Positions 1 to 6,555 of a stretch of DNA of 7,542 nucleotides are shown one piece after another (position 1 is the first letter of the stretch; each line of letters begins with the position of its first letter). The notes beneath the pieces were generated by a model. That model searched no databases and was not told the DNA's origin. It saw nothing but the letters and a program-made list of their open reading frames with translations. The position numbers and the translations under genes were made by a program. The stretch lies in NCBI GenBank assembly GCA_938049335.1, contig CALIYX010000021.1:1-7542 (forward strand), given 5' to 3'. This DNA comes from an uncultured Clostridia bacterium. Its GTDB lineage: Bacteria; Bacillota; Clostridia; Peptostreptococcales; Anaerovoracaceae.

Positions 1-1035
1 CATATCCGCCATAAATTCATCAAATTTACAAAGTTCTCGTAATTCTTGATGTTCTATATCATAACAAGAAATCTTTTTACTTTTAGGGTCCCATACAATT
101 TGCCACTCATTATACTCGCCTAGTTCTTTAGATAAACGCAATAGATTACGGCGACCTAATTTAAATGGAATCGTATCAATAAGTGGGAAGAACTCTATAG
201 ATATAAAATCGGAGTCTGGTAATTCAAAGTAAAGATGTTCACCCTCTAAAAAATTCACTAATGCTTTTGGTAATTTGAAGGGCTTTAACTGATCCATTTT
301 ATTCTGTATATCATGGAACTCAGCAGGCTCTAAGGATTTAAAATACTCTGCCATTTTCATATCGCCTTTTTCAATAGCAATGCTATAGGGACGCATACCA
401 TCCTTTTCTGTGATGGTCACGTCAGCACCATGTTCTACCAAGTATTTGCACATCTGTAAATCCACATAACGAGCAGCTACACACAATGGAGTCGGCTTAA
501 AGGGATATACAGAATCAGGCTTATTGTAGTTAATATCTACACCATTATGAATAAAGAAATCTAGAACCTCATAATTTCTATCTGTAATGATATTTCTGAA
601 AGCTTTACCTCCATACTTTTGTACTGTATGGCCTAAGTCATGAATGATTTGTAGGTTCTCATATTTCTTGCCATATAAGGCAGCTTGAAAAGCATCTACT
701 TTCACGCAGTTCAAAGCATGAACATTGGCACCATGAGCCACAACATAGTCTATAATCTCTTTATTACCATACCGTACAGCTAACAAGAAACTTGGATTTT
801 CCTCATCATTAAGATCAGCGCCATGTTCGACTAACCATTGAACACTTGGCAAACAACACATGACTAAAGCTAATTCTAAGGGTGTATGCTCACTATACTC
901 ACCTATTTCTATAGGCTTATTAATATCCCAACCATTGCCTAATTCATTTTCTAAGGCGCTAATATTTCCTGTTACAATATCTGTTACGATGTGAGGTGCA
1001 GATTCAAATGTACCTAAATCTTTTAACTGTATCAT
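1..1035 (-). CDS. Ankyrin-repeat protein with probable SUKH (SMI1/KNR4-like) C-terminal domain, 3' end cut by window edge
   Basis: An uninterrupted frame of 345 codons runs from an ATG at 1035 to the left edge with no stop, so the C-terminus is missing. The start is supported by GGGAG (1042-1046), six bases upstream. Residues about 45-235 are ankyrin repeats: I see TPLELAL (51-57), WLVEHGADLN, YVVAHGANV, FFIHNGVDIN, TPLCVAARY and YLVEHGADV, the usual helix-turn-helix plus G-A-D turn. The third repeat is degenerate. Residues about 250-345 change character: LPKALVNFL, then a beta-rich stretch, WQIVWD, ISCYD and a closing FDEFMADM, which resembles SMI1/KNR4 (SUKH) domains ending in a 'sFeeFl' helix. 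If so, only a few residues are missing. Ankyrin and SUKH domains are both known among immunity proteins of polymorphic toxins; that this one neutralises a toxin is inference. No signal peptide, so probably cytoplasmic. It has its own promoter and is separated from the upstream operon by a terminator. Confidence 0.85.
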   Translation of the reverse strand, partial: MIQLKDLGTFESAPHIVTDIVTGNISALENELGNGWDINKPIEIGEYSEHTPLELALVMCCLPSVQWLVEHGADLNDEENPSFLLAVRYGNKEIIDYVVAHGANVHALNCVKVDAFQAALYGKKYENLQIIHDLGHTVQKYGGKAFRNIITDRNYEVLDFFIHNGVDINYNKPDSVYPFKPTPLCVAARYVDLQMCKYLVEHGADVTITEKDGMRPYSIAIEKGDMKMAEYFKSLEPAEFHDIQNKMDQLKPFKLPKALVNFLEGEHLYFELPDSDFISIEFFPLIDTIPFKLGRRNLLRLSKELGEYNEWQIVWDPKSKKISCYDIEHQELRELCKFDEFMADM

Positions 1036-1106
1036 GTCTCTCTCCCATGAACTATATTTTTAAAATGATTATCACTAATTACATTATATTACATTTATAA
1101 GTGGGA
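1036..1106 (-). promoter_or_regulatory. Promoter region of the ankyrin gene with Fur-like operator
   Basis: Read on the minus strand, a perfect TATAAT lies at 1083-1088; no good -35 box sits 16-18 bases upstream (best is TACACT). Just downstream of the -10, at 1066-1074, is the perfect palindrome TGAT-A-ATCA, inside TGATAATCATT, which matches the 11-base core of the Fur consensus. A repressor bound there would cover the expected transcription start. The -10 call is reasonable; Fur or a Fur-family regulator is a guess from motif similarity. Confidence 0.45.
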
Positions 1107-1119
1107 GTGTATAGTAAAA
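1063..1119. repeat. 57-bp direct repeat, left copy
   Basis: This stretch aligns without gaps to 5024-5080 with 45 of 57 bases identical, including an exact 19-base core (1083-1101 and 5044-5062). It contains the TATAAT of the ankyrin gene and the Fur-like palindrome. The two copies bracket the McrB/McrC-like operon in the same orientation. Confidence 0.75.
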
Positions 1120-1148
1120 CCCTTCGCATAAGCGAAGGGTTTTACTAT
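1111..1148 (-). terminator. Rho-independent terminator of the McrB/McrC-like operon
   Basis: A perfect 17-bp inverted repeat (1111-1127 with 1132-1148) encloses a four-base loop. The top of the stem is GC-rich (CCCTTCGC/GCGAAGGG) and its base is A/T-rich, so both strands carry TTTTACTAT on the 3' arm. It lies 26 bases past the stop of the nuclease gene and before the ankyrin promoter, so it should insulate the ankyrin gene from operon transcription. Its symmetry would allow it to work in either direction. Confidence 0.85.
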
Positions 1149-1174
1149 TATTTTAGGTTCAGCATTTTAAATAA

Positions 1175-2608
1175 TTATAATTCTAACATACCTATATCTA
1201 ATTTTTTATTTGATAAATAAAAATCATAAGCTAATGTTGCAGGAACAAATCTTACTTCAATATCTTGTAATCCAAGATTTGTCATCATCGCTATTGATAC
1301 ACAACCAAGATTCTCCACAACTTTTTTATCTGTTGGCAATAGAAAGCAATTCTTAACAGCTTGGAACTTATGTGCATCAATAAAACTTTTATAAGCCAAC
1401 TGATAAAGATATTGCTTAGTAACAGATTCAATACCAGGCTGCCCTTTTGGTGTTTGTCCGTATTTCAATTTAGGAGTATAGTATTTTGCATCAAAAATAT
1501 AAAATCGATTCTCAAAAATAGTAATTAAATCTGGTACAAGGGTATCATTAGCTTTTTTATTTGTTAACGACCAAAAAGGTTTATCTATTAAATCAATTAA
1601 TTTAGTTTTTAAATTATCTTCTTGATTCAACTTCACACATGTTTTTAGTTGACCTAATGTCATATCTAATTGGTTATTTAAAATTTCTTTGCATACACAT
1701 TCCCATACCAAATTAAAAGAATTAGTACCGAAGAAAGAAATCCCATCTACAGATGCTAATTGTCCACCATGTTTAATATATGAATAAAGAGTTTTCAGTA
1801 CTAATTGTTTTCTAGTGTTAAACTGTATATCTAATTCATTTTCAAGTCTGTATAATATATATTCCTTATCGCCAAACTCATATAAACTTTCATCAGTTAA
1901 CTCTATTGCAGTAATTTCAAATAAAGCTAGCAGATCAGCATCTCTCAATTCTTTTGATACTTTTGTTAAAATACATTCGTGAAGACGCTTAAAATAATCA
2001 TATTCATTATTAATCCTTTTCTTTGTTTGTATCTCAACATAATATGGCCTATTGTTCGAAAGTATTGAAAATGTTTCATTTATAGTTTTATCCCATAGAA
2101 TTTCTCCAGAACCATTAGCTTCGATTATAGCTTTAGAGTTATTATAAATTCCATTTTCAAAATAATCTTGCATAAGAAACAATAAAACCGGTAATAAATT
2201 AAAAGAGTTATTTCCAGTATAGTCATTCAACATATTTATAGACTGTTCTTTTGAATTATATTTTTCTATGACCTTATAGATTTTTCTTAATTCAATTACA
2301 GGATCCTCAACATTAAATAAGTATTTTGGATAACATTTAAGAATTCGTCCAGCTACAACTATGATACCAACGAAAGTAAATACATAATCATATTCTTTAC
2401 TATTAAGCTCTAAAGAACCAAACTCTACAGTCTCATCAACAAGTTCAGACATATTAAACTGAACACGCGATTGCCTTACAAATTTTAATATGCCAAATTC
2501 TTTTAACTTCCTAACAATAAAATCTAACTGATTTTCAGAACATTCAAATAGCTCCATAAGCTCTTTTCGTGTATAACATTTCTGCTCTCTTAAAAATACA
2601 GAAATCAT
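1175..2608 (-). CDS. McrC-like nuclease subunit, LlaJI-R2 family (PD-(D/E)XK restriction endonuclease)
   Basis: This 477-residue protein is the likely DNA-cleaving subunit of a two-component restriction enzyme. The catalytic core is near the C-terminus: P359-D360 followed by D373-A-K375 gives the PD-(D/E)XK signature, and Q399/Q403 in KQYLYQLAYK match the trailing helix of McrC-type nucleases. Residues about 10-50 look like a winged helix (YTRKELMELF, then QLDFIVRKL and ILKFV), perhaps for DNA or partner contact. Residues 140-300 carry the signature-like run NGSGEILWDKTI (165-176) and NNRPYY (185-190), which I associate with the LlaJI family (R2.LlaJI). The start has AGAGG six bases upstream; the gap to the McrB-like stop is 14 nt, so they are co-transcribed and probably co-translated at matched levels. 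Terminator at 1111-1148 follows. All catalytic residues are present, so it looks functional. Cut specificity cannot be read from the sequence. Confidence 0.85.
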   Translation of the reverse strand: MISVFLREQKCYTRKELMELFECSENQLDFIVRKLKEFGILKFVRQSRVQFNMSELVDETVEFGSLELNSKEYDYVFTFVGIIVVAGRILKCYPKYLFNVEDPVIELRKIYKVIEKYNSKEQSINMLNDYTGNNSFNLLPVLLFLMQDYFENGIYNNSKAIIEANGSGEILWDKTINETFSILSNNRPYYVEIQTKKRINNEYDYFKRLHECILTKVSKELRDADLLALFEITAIELTDESLYEFGDKEYILYRLENELDIQFNTRKQLVLKTLYSYIKHGGQLASVDGISFFGTNSFNLVWECVCKEILNNQLDMTLGQLKTCVKLNQEDNLKTKLIDLIDKPFWSLTNKKANDTLVPDLITIFENRFYIFDAKYYTPKLKYGQTPKGQPGIESVTKQYLYQLAYKSFIDAHKFQAVKNCFLLPTDKKVVENLGCVSIAMMTNLGLQDIEVRFVPATLAYDFYLSNKKLDIGMLEL

Positions 2609-2622
2609 AATAAGCCTCTTCT

Positions 2623-4908
2623 CTAGTTATCCAAATGTACTAAATCATTATTATCTGTTTCAGAAGATAACGATTCAATTCGTTTAATCTCATCTTGAAT
2701 ATCTTTATGAAAAATTTCTACACCTTGTTCGTCAAAAGCTTTACAAATTTTTGAATATCTAGTGTATCCATATTTACTATTTGCAAATAGCTTTGATCGT
2801 TTTTGTCTTGCCACATCCTCAAATAAATACATAAGTACTTTATGTTTAAAAACTTCACAAAACCTATCACTATCGATTTTATCATTATCTGCCATTAAGA
2901 TTTTTTTTGAAATAAAATAAGGACCAAGCTGCTTATCTTCATTAATATTTTCATTTGCAAGAAACTCATTTATTGCCTTACGCAGAGAGTTCCATTCTAT
3001 CTTTTGCTTCTCTTTACCTCCTAAATAAACATATTTTGCTCTAATTTCTTTGTCTCCATCATCTATTCCTAAATATTGGAAGCTCCACCGTCTCTTAAAT
3101 GCTGTATCCATTGGAAATACCCCTTGATCAGCACTATTCATGGACGCCCATATAAACATATTATCGGGAATCTTAAGTCTACTATAATCTGAGGAATTTC
3201 CACCTAGCTCATTTGCTAAGTAATTCTTTATATCTTCAGAAGCATGAATCGGATATTCGCTTACATTATTAAAACCTCTATCTAATAATTGAAATATATC
3301 TCCAAAAACAGCTGCTACATTAGCACGATTAATCTCTTCAATCAATAGTAAAAATGGTTTAATCGTATCAGTCCGGCTATTTTTTAAAGCCTCAACATAA
3401 ACACGCATAAAAGGTCCCGGAACATATGCATATGTAATTGAATCTTTTCCATAATCTTTAACAGGAACAGGCTTATACGTTCCTACAAAGTTTGCATAGG
3501 AGTAGTCTGGATGGAAAGTTACACGCTCTAAATTAATTTCATAGGCATCGCCTAATAATTTTTTAGCATCCTCATTTAAGTTGAAACTTTTTCCTGTTCC
3601 GGGAGCGCCAAACATTATTCGATTACGTTCAAAGGGAGATTCGATTTTAGTATAAAATGTAATACCTTTTTCATGATCAATATTACTTTTATCCTTATCT
3701 TTTATAAAGTCACTTTTCTCATTACCATAGTAATATCTATCATATAAAAATAATAAGTTTTCATCATTACTAAATGGGTAGCAAATTGTACGTAAGCCTT
3801 CAGACTTTTCTGGTAATTTTTCCCCTTCCTCAAAAACTAACTTCCAATTTGCAGTTTTTTTATGTGACATATCTGAATCTGAACTATACGAATATGCTCC
3901 AATTTGATCAGCATATGCAATTAGTTTCTCACCAGTCATAATAGTAAAAATTGTATTGCTATCACTATTATAGAATCTAAGTATTTCTCCAGCAATTCGA
4001 GATGCATATCTCTTATCTGAAATTTCATAATTCTTTACCAGCTCATGCAAAATAGTAGCTTTATCTAAATGATCTATAAACACTCCTTTTGATAAATCCC
4101 CTATTTTAGAATATCCAAAACCAATAATACCTTGTTTACACCACTCATTTGCATAGTTCTTTTTTGAATCGGAGCAGCCCAAGCGAATAAACTGGCGTAC
4201 CTCACCAAAACGACTTTTAAATATATCTAAGAATTGTTTATAATACAAACCAGCTAAATTTTGAATAATTGAAATCTGCCCACTTCGACCATATGTTTTT
4301 TCACTTGGTTTTATTCTTAAAGCTCTAAGTACATGTTTTTGCCATTCTTCAGAATGGAATCCACTTAGCTTATCACTACAAATCAAGGAAAAATATTTAT
4401 GTACCCACCCCAATTTATAATATTTTTCACCCACTTTATCTTTTAAAGTATCGTTCAATTGTTCATAATCTTCAACAGTCTCTAACTTTGTATCATGTAT
4501 TATGTTAGCGCCTATTACAAGGGCATCCCGAATTCTTTTACCAAGCGCTAATGCTTCATCAACCTTCAATGACTCCGGTTTTGTTGAAGATCCTGTCATC
4601 CACACTCCAGATTTTTGATTTTGAAATAAGCCAAATTTATAAGATGATCCACCTGCAACACTACCAAAATGTTCTTTAATATTACCTTTCATTTCAAGCC
4701 AATAGCATAAAGTATTAGTATTGTCACCCAATGAAAAGAAAATAGTAGATAAAAGTTGTGTATCATCTAAAGCCTGTAACTTTTCTGGTGAAAACACACG
4801 TTTAAATTCATCTAAATCCGTTTTAATAACATCAGATGAAAATAGCTCTATCCCTTCGGAATCAACATAACTTTTAAGTATGTCAACTGCTCTTTGATAT
4901 TCATTCAT
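2623..4908 (-). CDS. McrB-like AAA+ NTPase, LlaJI-R1-type restriction subunit
   Basis: This 761-residue protein is the probable motor and DNA-recognition subunit for the McrC-like nuclease encoded next. The C-terminal AAA+ module shows Walker A GAPGTGKS (434-441), Walker B LLLIEEINRAN (520-530), the McrB signature MNSADQG (590-596; E. coli McrB has NTAD here, linked to GTP use) and KRRW (605-608) at the likely arginine-finger site. Residues about 50-135 form a conserved-looking domain (CYWLEMKG, GGSSYKFGLF, IRDALVIGANII) that I recognise from other McrB-like proteins but cannot name. Residues about 240-360 (RLGCSDS, W256, IIGFGY, IGAYSYSS, NWKLVF) resemble an EVE/PUA-like reader fold. Such an N-terminal half is much longer than that of E. 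coli McrB (459 residues in total). The start has GGGAG about 13 bases upstream, slightly far but the only good candidate. GTP rather than ATP as fuel is inference from the family. Confidence 0.87.
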   Translation of the reverse strand: MNEYQRAVDILKSYVDSEGIELFSSDVIKTDLDEFKRVFSPEKLQALDDTQLLSTIFFSLGDNTNTLCYWLEMKGNIKEHFGSVAGGSSYKFGLFQNQKSGVWMTGSSTKPESLKVDEALALGKRIRDALVIGANIIHDTKLETVEDYEQLNDTLKDKVGEKYYKLGWVHKYFSLICSDKLSGFHSEEWQKHVLRALRIKPSEKTYGRSGQISIIQNLAGLYYKQFLDIFKSRFGEVRQFIRLGCSDSKKNYANEWCKQGIIGFGYSKIGDLSKGVFIDHLDKATILHELVKNYEISDKRYASRIAGEILRFYNSDSNTIFTIMTGEKLIAYADQIGAYSYSSDSDMSHKKTANWKLVFEEGEKLPEKSEGLRTICYPFSNDENLLFLYDRYYYGNEKSDFIKDKDKSNIDHEKGITFYTKIESPFERNRIMFGAPGTGKSFNLNEDAKKLLGDAYEINLERVTFHPDYSYANFVGTYKPVPVKDYGKDSITYAYVPGPFMRVYVEALKNSRTDTIKPFLLLIEEINRANVAAVFGDIFQLLDRGFNNVSEYPIHASEDIKNYLANELGGNSSDYSRLKIPDNMFIWASMNSADQGVFPMDTAFKRRWSFQYLGIDDGDKEIRAKYVYLGGKEKQKIEWNSLRKAINEFLANENINEDKQLGPYFISKKILMADNDKIDSDRFCEVFKHKVLMYLFEDVARQKRSKLFANSKYGYTRYSKICKAFDEQGVEIFHKDIQDEIKRIESLSSETDNNDLVHLDN

Positions 4909-4952
4909 AATTTACTTGTCACTCCCATAATTTATTAAATACACTCAACACA

Positions 4953-4980
4953 GATATAACAATATTTTCAACTGTTTCAA
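4953..4980 (-). promoter_or_regulatory. Probable promoter of the McrB/McrC-like operon
   Basis: On the minus strand TTGAAA (4975-4980) is followed after 16 bases by TATATC (4953-4958), about 45 bases before the start codon. The -35 is good and the -10 fair. A second TATAAT at 5044-5049, in the repeat copy, is an alternative upstream start with a leader of about 130 bases. Confidence 0.4.
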
Positions 4981-5023
4981 TATATTTTTAAGTATCCACA
5001 AAAATAAAAAATATATTACCCCA

Positions 5024-5080
5024 ATATGATAATTATTAATCTAATTATATTACATTTATAAGCTTGATTGTATAATAAAA
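5024..5080. repeat. 57-bp direct repeat, right copy
   Basis: Ungapped partner of 1063-1119 (45/57 identical; exact 19-base core at 5044-5062). The TATAAT box is retained on the minus strand. The palindrome downstream of it has diverged: here TGATAATTATTA reads on the plus strand, which still matches 11 of 12 bases of the Fur-box segment TGATAATCATTA. Confidence 0.75.
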
Positions 5081-5186
5081 AATATGTATAGAATACCATA
5101 GATGGTCAGCTATAAAATAAAAGAGTATCATACTATTATTAATATATACGCCGATTGTAAAATCAAGTTAAACAAGTAACATAAAA

Positions 5187-5260
5187 GGTCCATAAGGCTC
5201 TCTCTTTGGTAGAATGTAAGTGACAAAGCTTCATTCACAAGGAGGAAATCCCTATGGACC
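5187..5260 (+). promoter_or_regulatory. Inverted repeat that can bury the transposase start codon, with strong ribosome binding site
   Basis: GGTCCATA (5187-5194) is the exact reverse complement of TATGGACC (5253-5260), which contains the ATG at 5254-5256; after a one-base bulge, GG (5196-5197) can also pair with CC (5251-5252). AAGGAGG (5239-5245), eight bases before the ATG, is a near-perfect ribosome binding site inside the loop. A transcript entering from outside would carry both arms and could hide the start; one begun between them would not. Confidence 0.45.
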
Positions 5261-6306
5261 ACTTATATTCTACTACAACTAAGCACAGAAAGGGACAACA
5301 TCTTTCATTTGAGCACCGAGTTTTGATTCAAACACGCCTCAAGGATGGTTGGAATCCCAACAAAATCGCCAAGGAAATCGGATGTGCACCGAACACCGTT
5401 CGCAACGAGATCAAGCGCGGAACAGTGGTACTGTACAAAGGAAATATTCTCCGCTACAAAGCCACCGCCGGACAAGCTACCTACGAGCAGAACCGTCAAG
5501 TGTGCTGTAGGCACTACGACTTCCCCGAGAAAGTCGATTTCATCTCGTTTGTTGAGAAGAAGTTTTTCGAAGACGGATGGTCACTGGATGCTTGCGTCGG
5601 CTATGCCCTGAAAGAAGGCTTGTTCACCAGAGGACAGATTGTCTGTACTAAGACACTATATAGCTATGCAGACCTCGGACTGCTTGGCATCAAGAACATC
5701 CACCTTCCCGAAAAACTCCGTAGATCTTCAAAGAGAGTGAAAATCCTTAAAAACAAAAGGGTTCTTGGACGCAGCATCGAAGAACGACCATTGGAAGCAA
5801 ATGACCGCAGCGAGTTTGGGCACTGGGAGGCAGACCTTGTCATCGGTTCAAAGAAGAAGGATGACGACACTCTGCTCACCATGCTTGAACGCAAAACTCG
5901 CGAGTACTGGATGATTCATGTTCCGGGTCGGAATCCAAACGGTGTCATGGCTGCTTTAACAACCATCCGTTCACAGTACAGTGAACACTGGGATACCATC
6001 TTCAAGACGATTACGACAGACAACGGATCCGAGTTCTCGATATTGTCCGAGCTGGAGGACTTAAGCAAAACGCTGGTTTACTTTGCCCATTCCTATACCT
6101 CTTGCGAAAAGGGATCCGTAGAACGCCACAATGGCTTGATCCGCAGATTCATCCCCAAGGGAAAACGCATCGACAGCTACTCTGATGAGCAGATTTCTCA
6201 AATCGAGACCTGGTGTAATAGCCTTCCAAGAAAACTACTGGGCTACCGTACTCCGGATGATCTCTTCGAGAATGAACTGGATCGGATTTATTCCTGTGTC
6301 GCCTGA
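5254..6306 (+). CDS. IS30-family transposase
   Basis: A full-length 350-residue transposase that cuts and joins the element's ends with a DDE active site. An N-terminal helix-turn-helix region (about 17-56: LSFEHRVLIQ, NKIAKEIGCAPNTVRNEI) is typical of IS30 and binds DNA. The catalytic triad reads D194 in GHWEADLVIG, D256 in TTDNGSEF and E290 in GSVERHNGLIRRF, all with correct family context and spacing (33 residues between second D and E). RTPDDLF near the end is the usual C-terminal motif. The start is fixed by AAGGAGG eight bases upstream. Sampled lines run about 48-60% GC against 23-38% in the neighbours, so it arrived recently from a GC-richer source. No frameshift or stop, so it may be active. 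Transcription runs toward the 3' end of the right-edge gene and away from the restriction operon. Confidence 0.95.
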   Translation: MDHLYSTTTKHRKGQHLSFEHRVLIQTRLKDGWNPNKIAKEIGCAPNTVRNEIKRGTVVLYKGNILRYKATAGQATYEQNRQVCCRHYDFPEKVDFISFVEKKFFEDGWSLDACVGYALKEGLFTRGQIVCTKTLYSYADLGLLGIKNIHLPEKLRRSSKRVKILKNKRVLGRSIEERPLEANDRSEFGHWEADLVIGSKKKDDDTLLTMLERKTREYWMIHVPGRNPNGVMAALTTIRSQYSEHWDTIFKTITTDNGSEFSILSELEDLSKTLVYFAHSYTSCEKGSVERHNGLIRRFIPKGKRIDSYSDEQISQIETWCNSLPRKLLGYRTPDDLFENELDRIYSCVA

Positions 6307-6505
6307 CAGACTATTCAACTGTCAATGTTCAACTTGTTATTGCAATTTACGAAGAGTTTGTTTTTATTTGGACTTACAGATTACCACATTCTTAAATGAT
6401 AGCCTTGAAGGGTAGCAAAAAAGATGTTTTATAAAATTATTTGTATAAATATTTTTCTGCACCGTTCAGTACTACTAAGACTAAAAGAATATAGCACTTT
6501 GCACT
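6307..6505. other. Right end of the insertion sequence and short AT-rich spacer
   Basis: The first 100 bases are the non-coding tail of the IS, including the candidate right inverted repeat (6367-6388) and AGCCTT at 6401-6406. The rest, to the terminator, is AT-rich flank. A 27-codon frame from 6424 has no good ribosome binding site and I do not call it. Confidence 0.5.
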
Positions 6506-6534
6506 AAAAAAGGAGGGAACAAATCGTTCCCCCC
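6506..6534 (-). terminator. Rho-independent terminator of the right-edge gene
   Basis: Minus-strand reading gives GGGGGGAAC (6526-6534), loop GATTT, then GTTCCCTCC (6512-6520) and a run of six T (6506-6511). The stem is nine pairs with one A-C mismatch. It begins 21 bases after the stop codon at 6556. The T run is only on this side, so it should not stop transposase transcription. Confidence 0.85.
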
Positions 6535-6555
6535 ACCCTAACATCAAATAACAAT

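Larger units (their letters stand above)
4909..5186. other. Gene-free AT-rich intergenic region upstream of the McrB-like gene
   Basis: No supported gene lies here. It holds the probable operon promoter (4953-4980), the right copy of the 57-bp repeat (5024-5080) and about 100 bases of AT-rich sequence with only very short inverted repeats before the insertion sequence. I looked for methyltransferase or regulator fragments and saw none; the longest open stretch in the 5081-5186 part that I noticed is 25 codons (5102-5179, plus) without a ribosome binding site. Confidence 0.6.
5187..6406 (+). mobile_element. IS30-family insertion sequence, apparently intact
   Basis: One complete DDE transposase gene, distinct in base composition from both flanks, sits in about 1.2 kb, the usual size for the family. 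The exact ends are not certain. Candidate terminal inverted repeats are TTTGGTAGAATGTAAGTGAC on the left (from 5205) against TGTGGTAATCTGTAAGTCCA read inward from 6388 on the right (core TGGTA-n3-TGTAAGT conserved, no gap), and further out AAGGCT (5194-5199) against AGCCTT (6401-6406). The two pairs are spaced differently by 7 bases on the two sides, so one end may be misassigned. I see no convincing short target duplication. It lies between the restriction operon and the right-edge gene, oriented opposite to both. Confidence 0.75.

Noticed and set aside
5097..5108. ACCAT-AG-ATGGT inverted repeat as a terminator or operator
   Set aside because: Five pairs around a two-base loop, AT-rich surroundings and no T run; too weak to call.
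5102..5179. 25-codon plus-strand frame between the repeat and the IS
   Set aside because: No ribosome binding site and no similarity I recognise; expected by chance in AT-rich DNA.
5305..5514. 69-codon minus-strand frame inside the transposase gene
   Set aside because: Lies wholly within the IS30 transposase reading frame, has no ribosome binding site and no recognisable domain.
5345..5611. 88-codon plus-strand frame in another phase of the transposase gene
   Set aside because: Out-of-frame shadow of the transposase; composition is an artefact of the GC-richer coding sequence.
5664..5894. 76-codon minus-strand frame inside the transposase gene
   Set aside because: Antisense shadow with Ser/Arg-rich low-complexity translation and no start signal.
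6185..6415. 76-codon plus-strand frame overlapping the transposase 3' end
   Set aside because: Overlaps the conserved C-terminal transposase motifs in another frame and runs into the non-coding IS end; a programmed frameshift is not needed because the main frame is complete.
6424..6507. 27-codon plus-strand frame after the IS
   Set aside because: Poor ribosome binding site, runs toward the terminator of the opposite-strand gene, no recognisable sequence.
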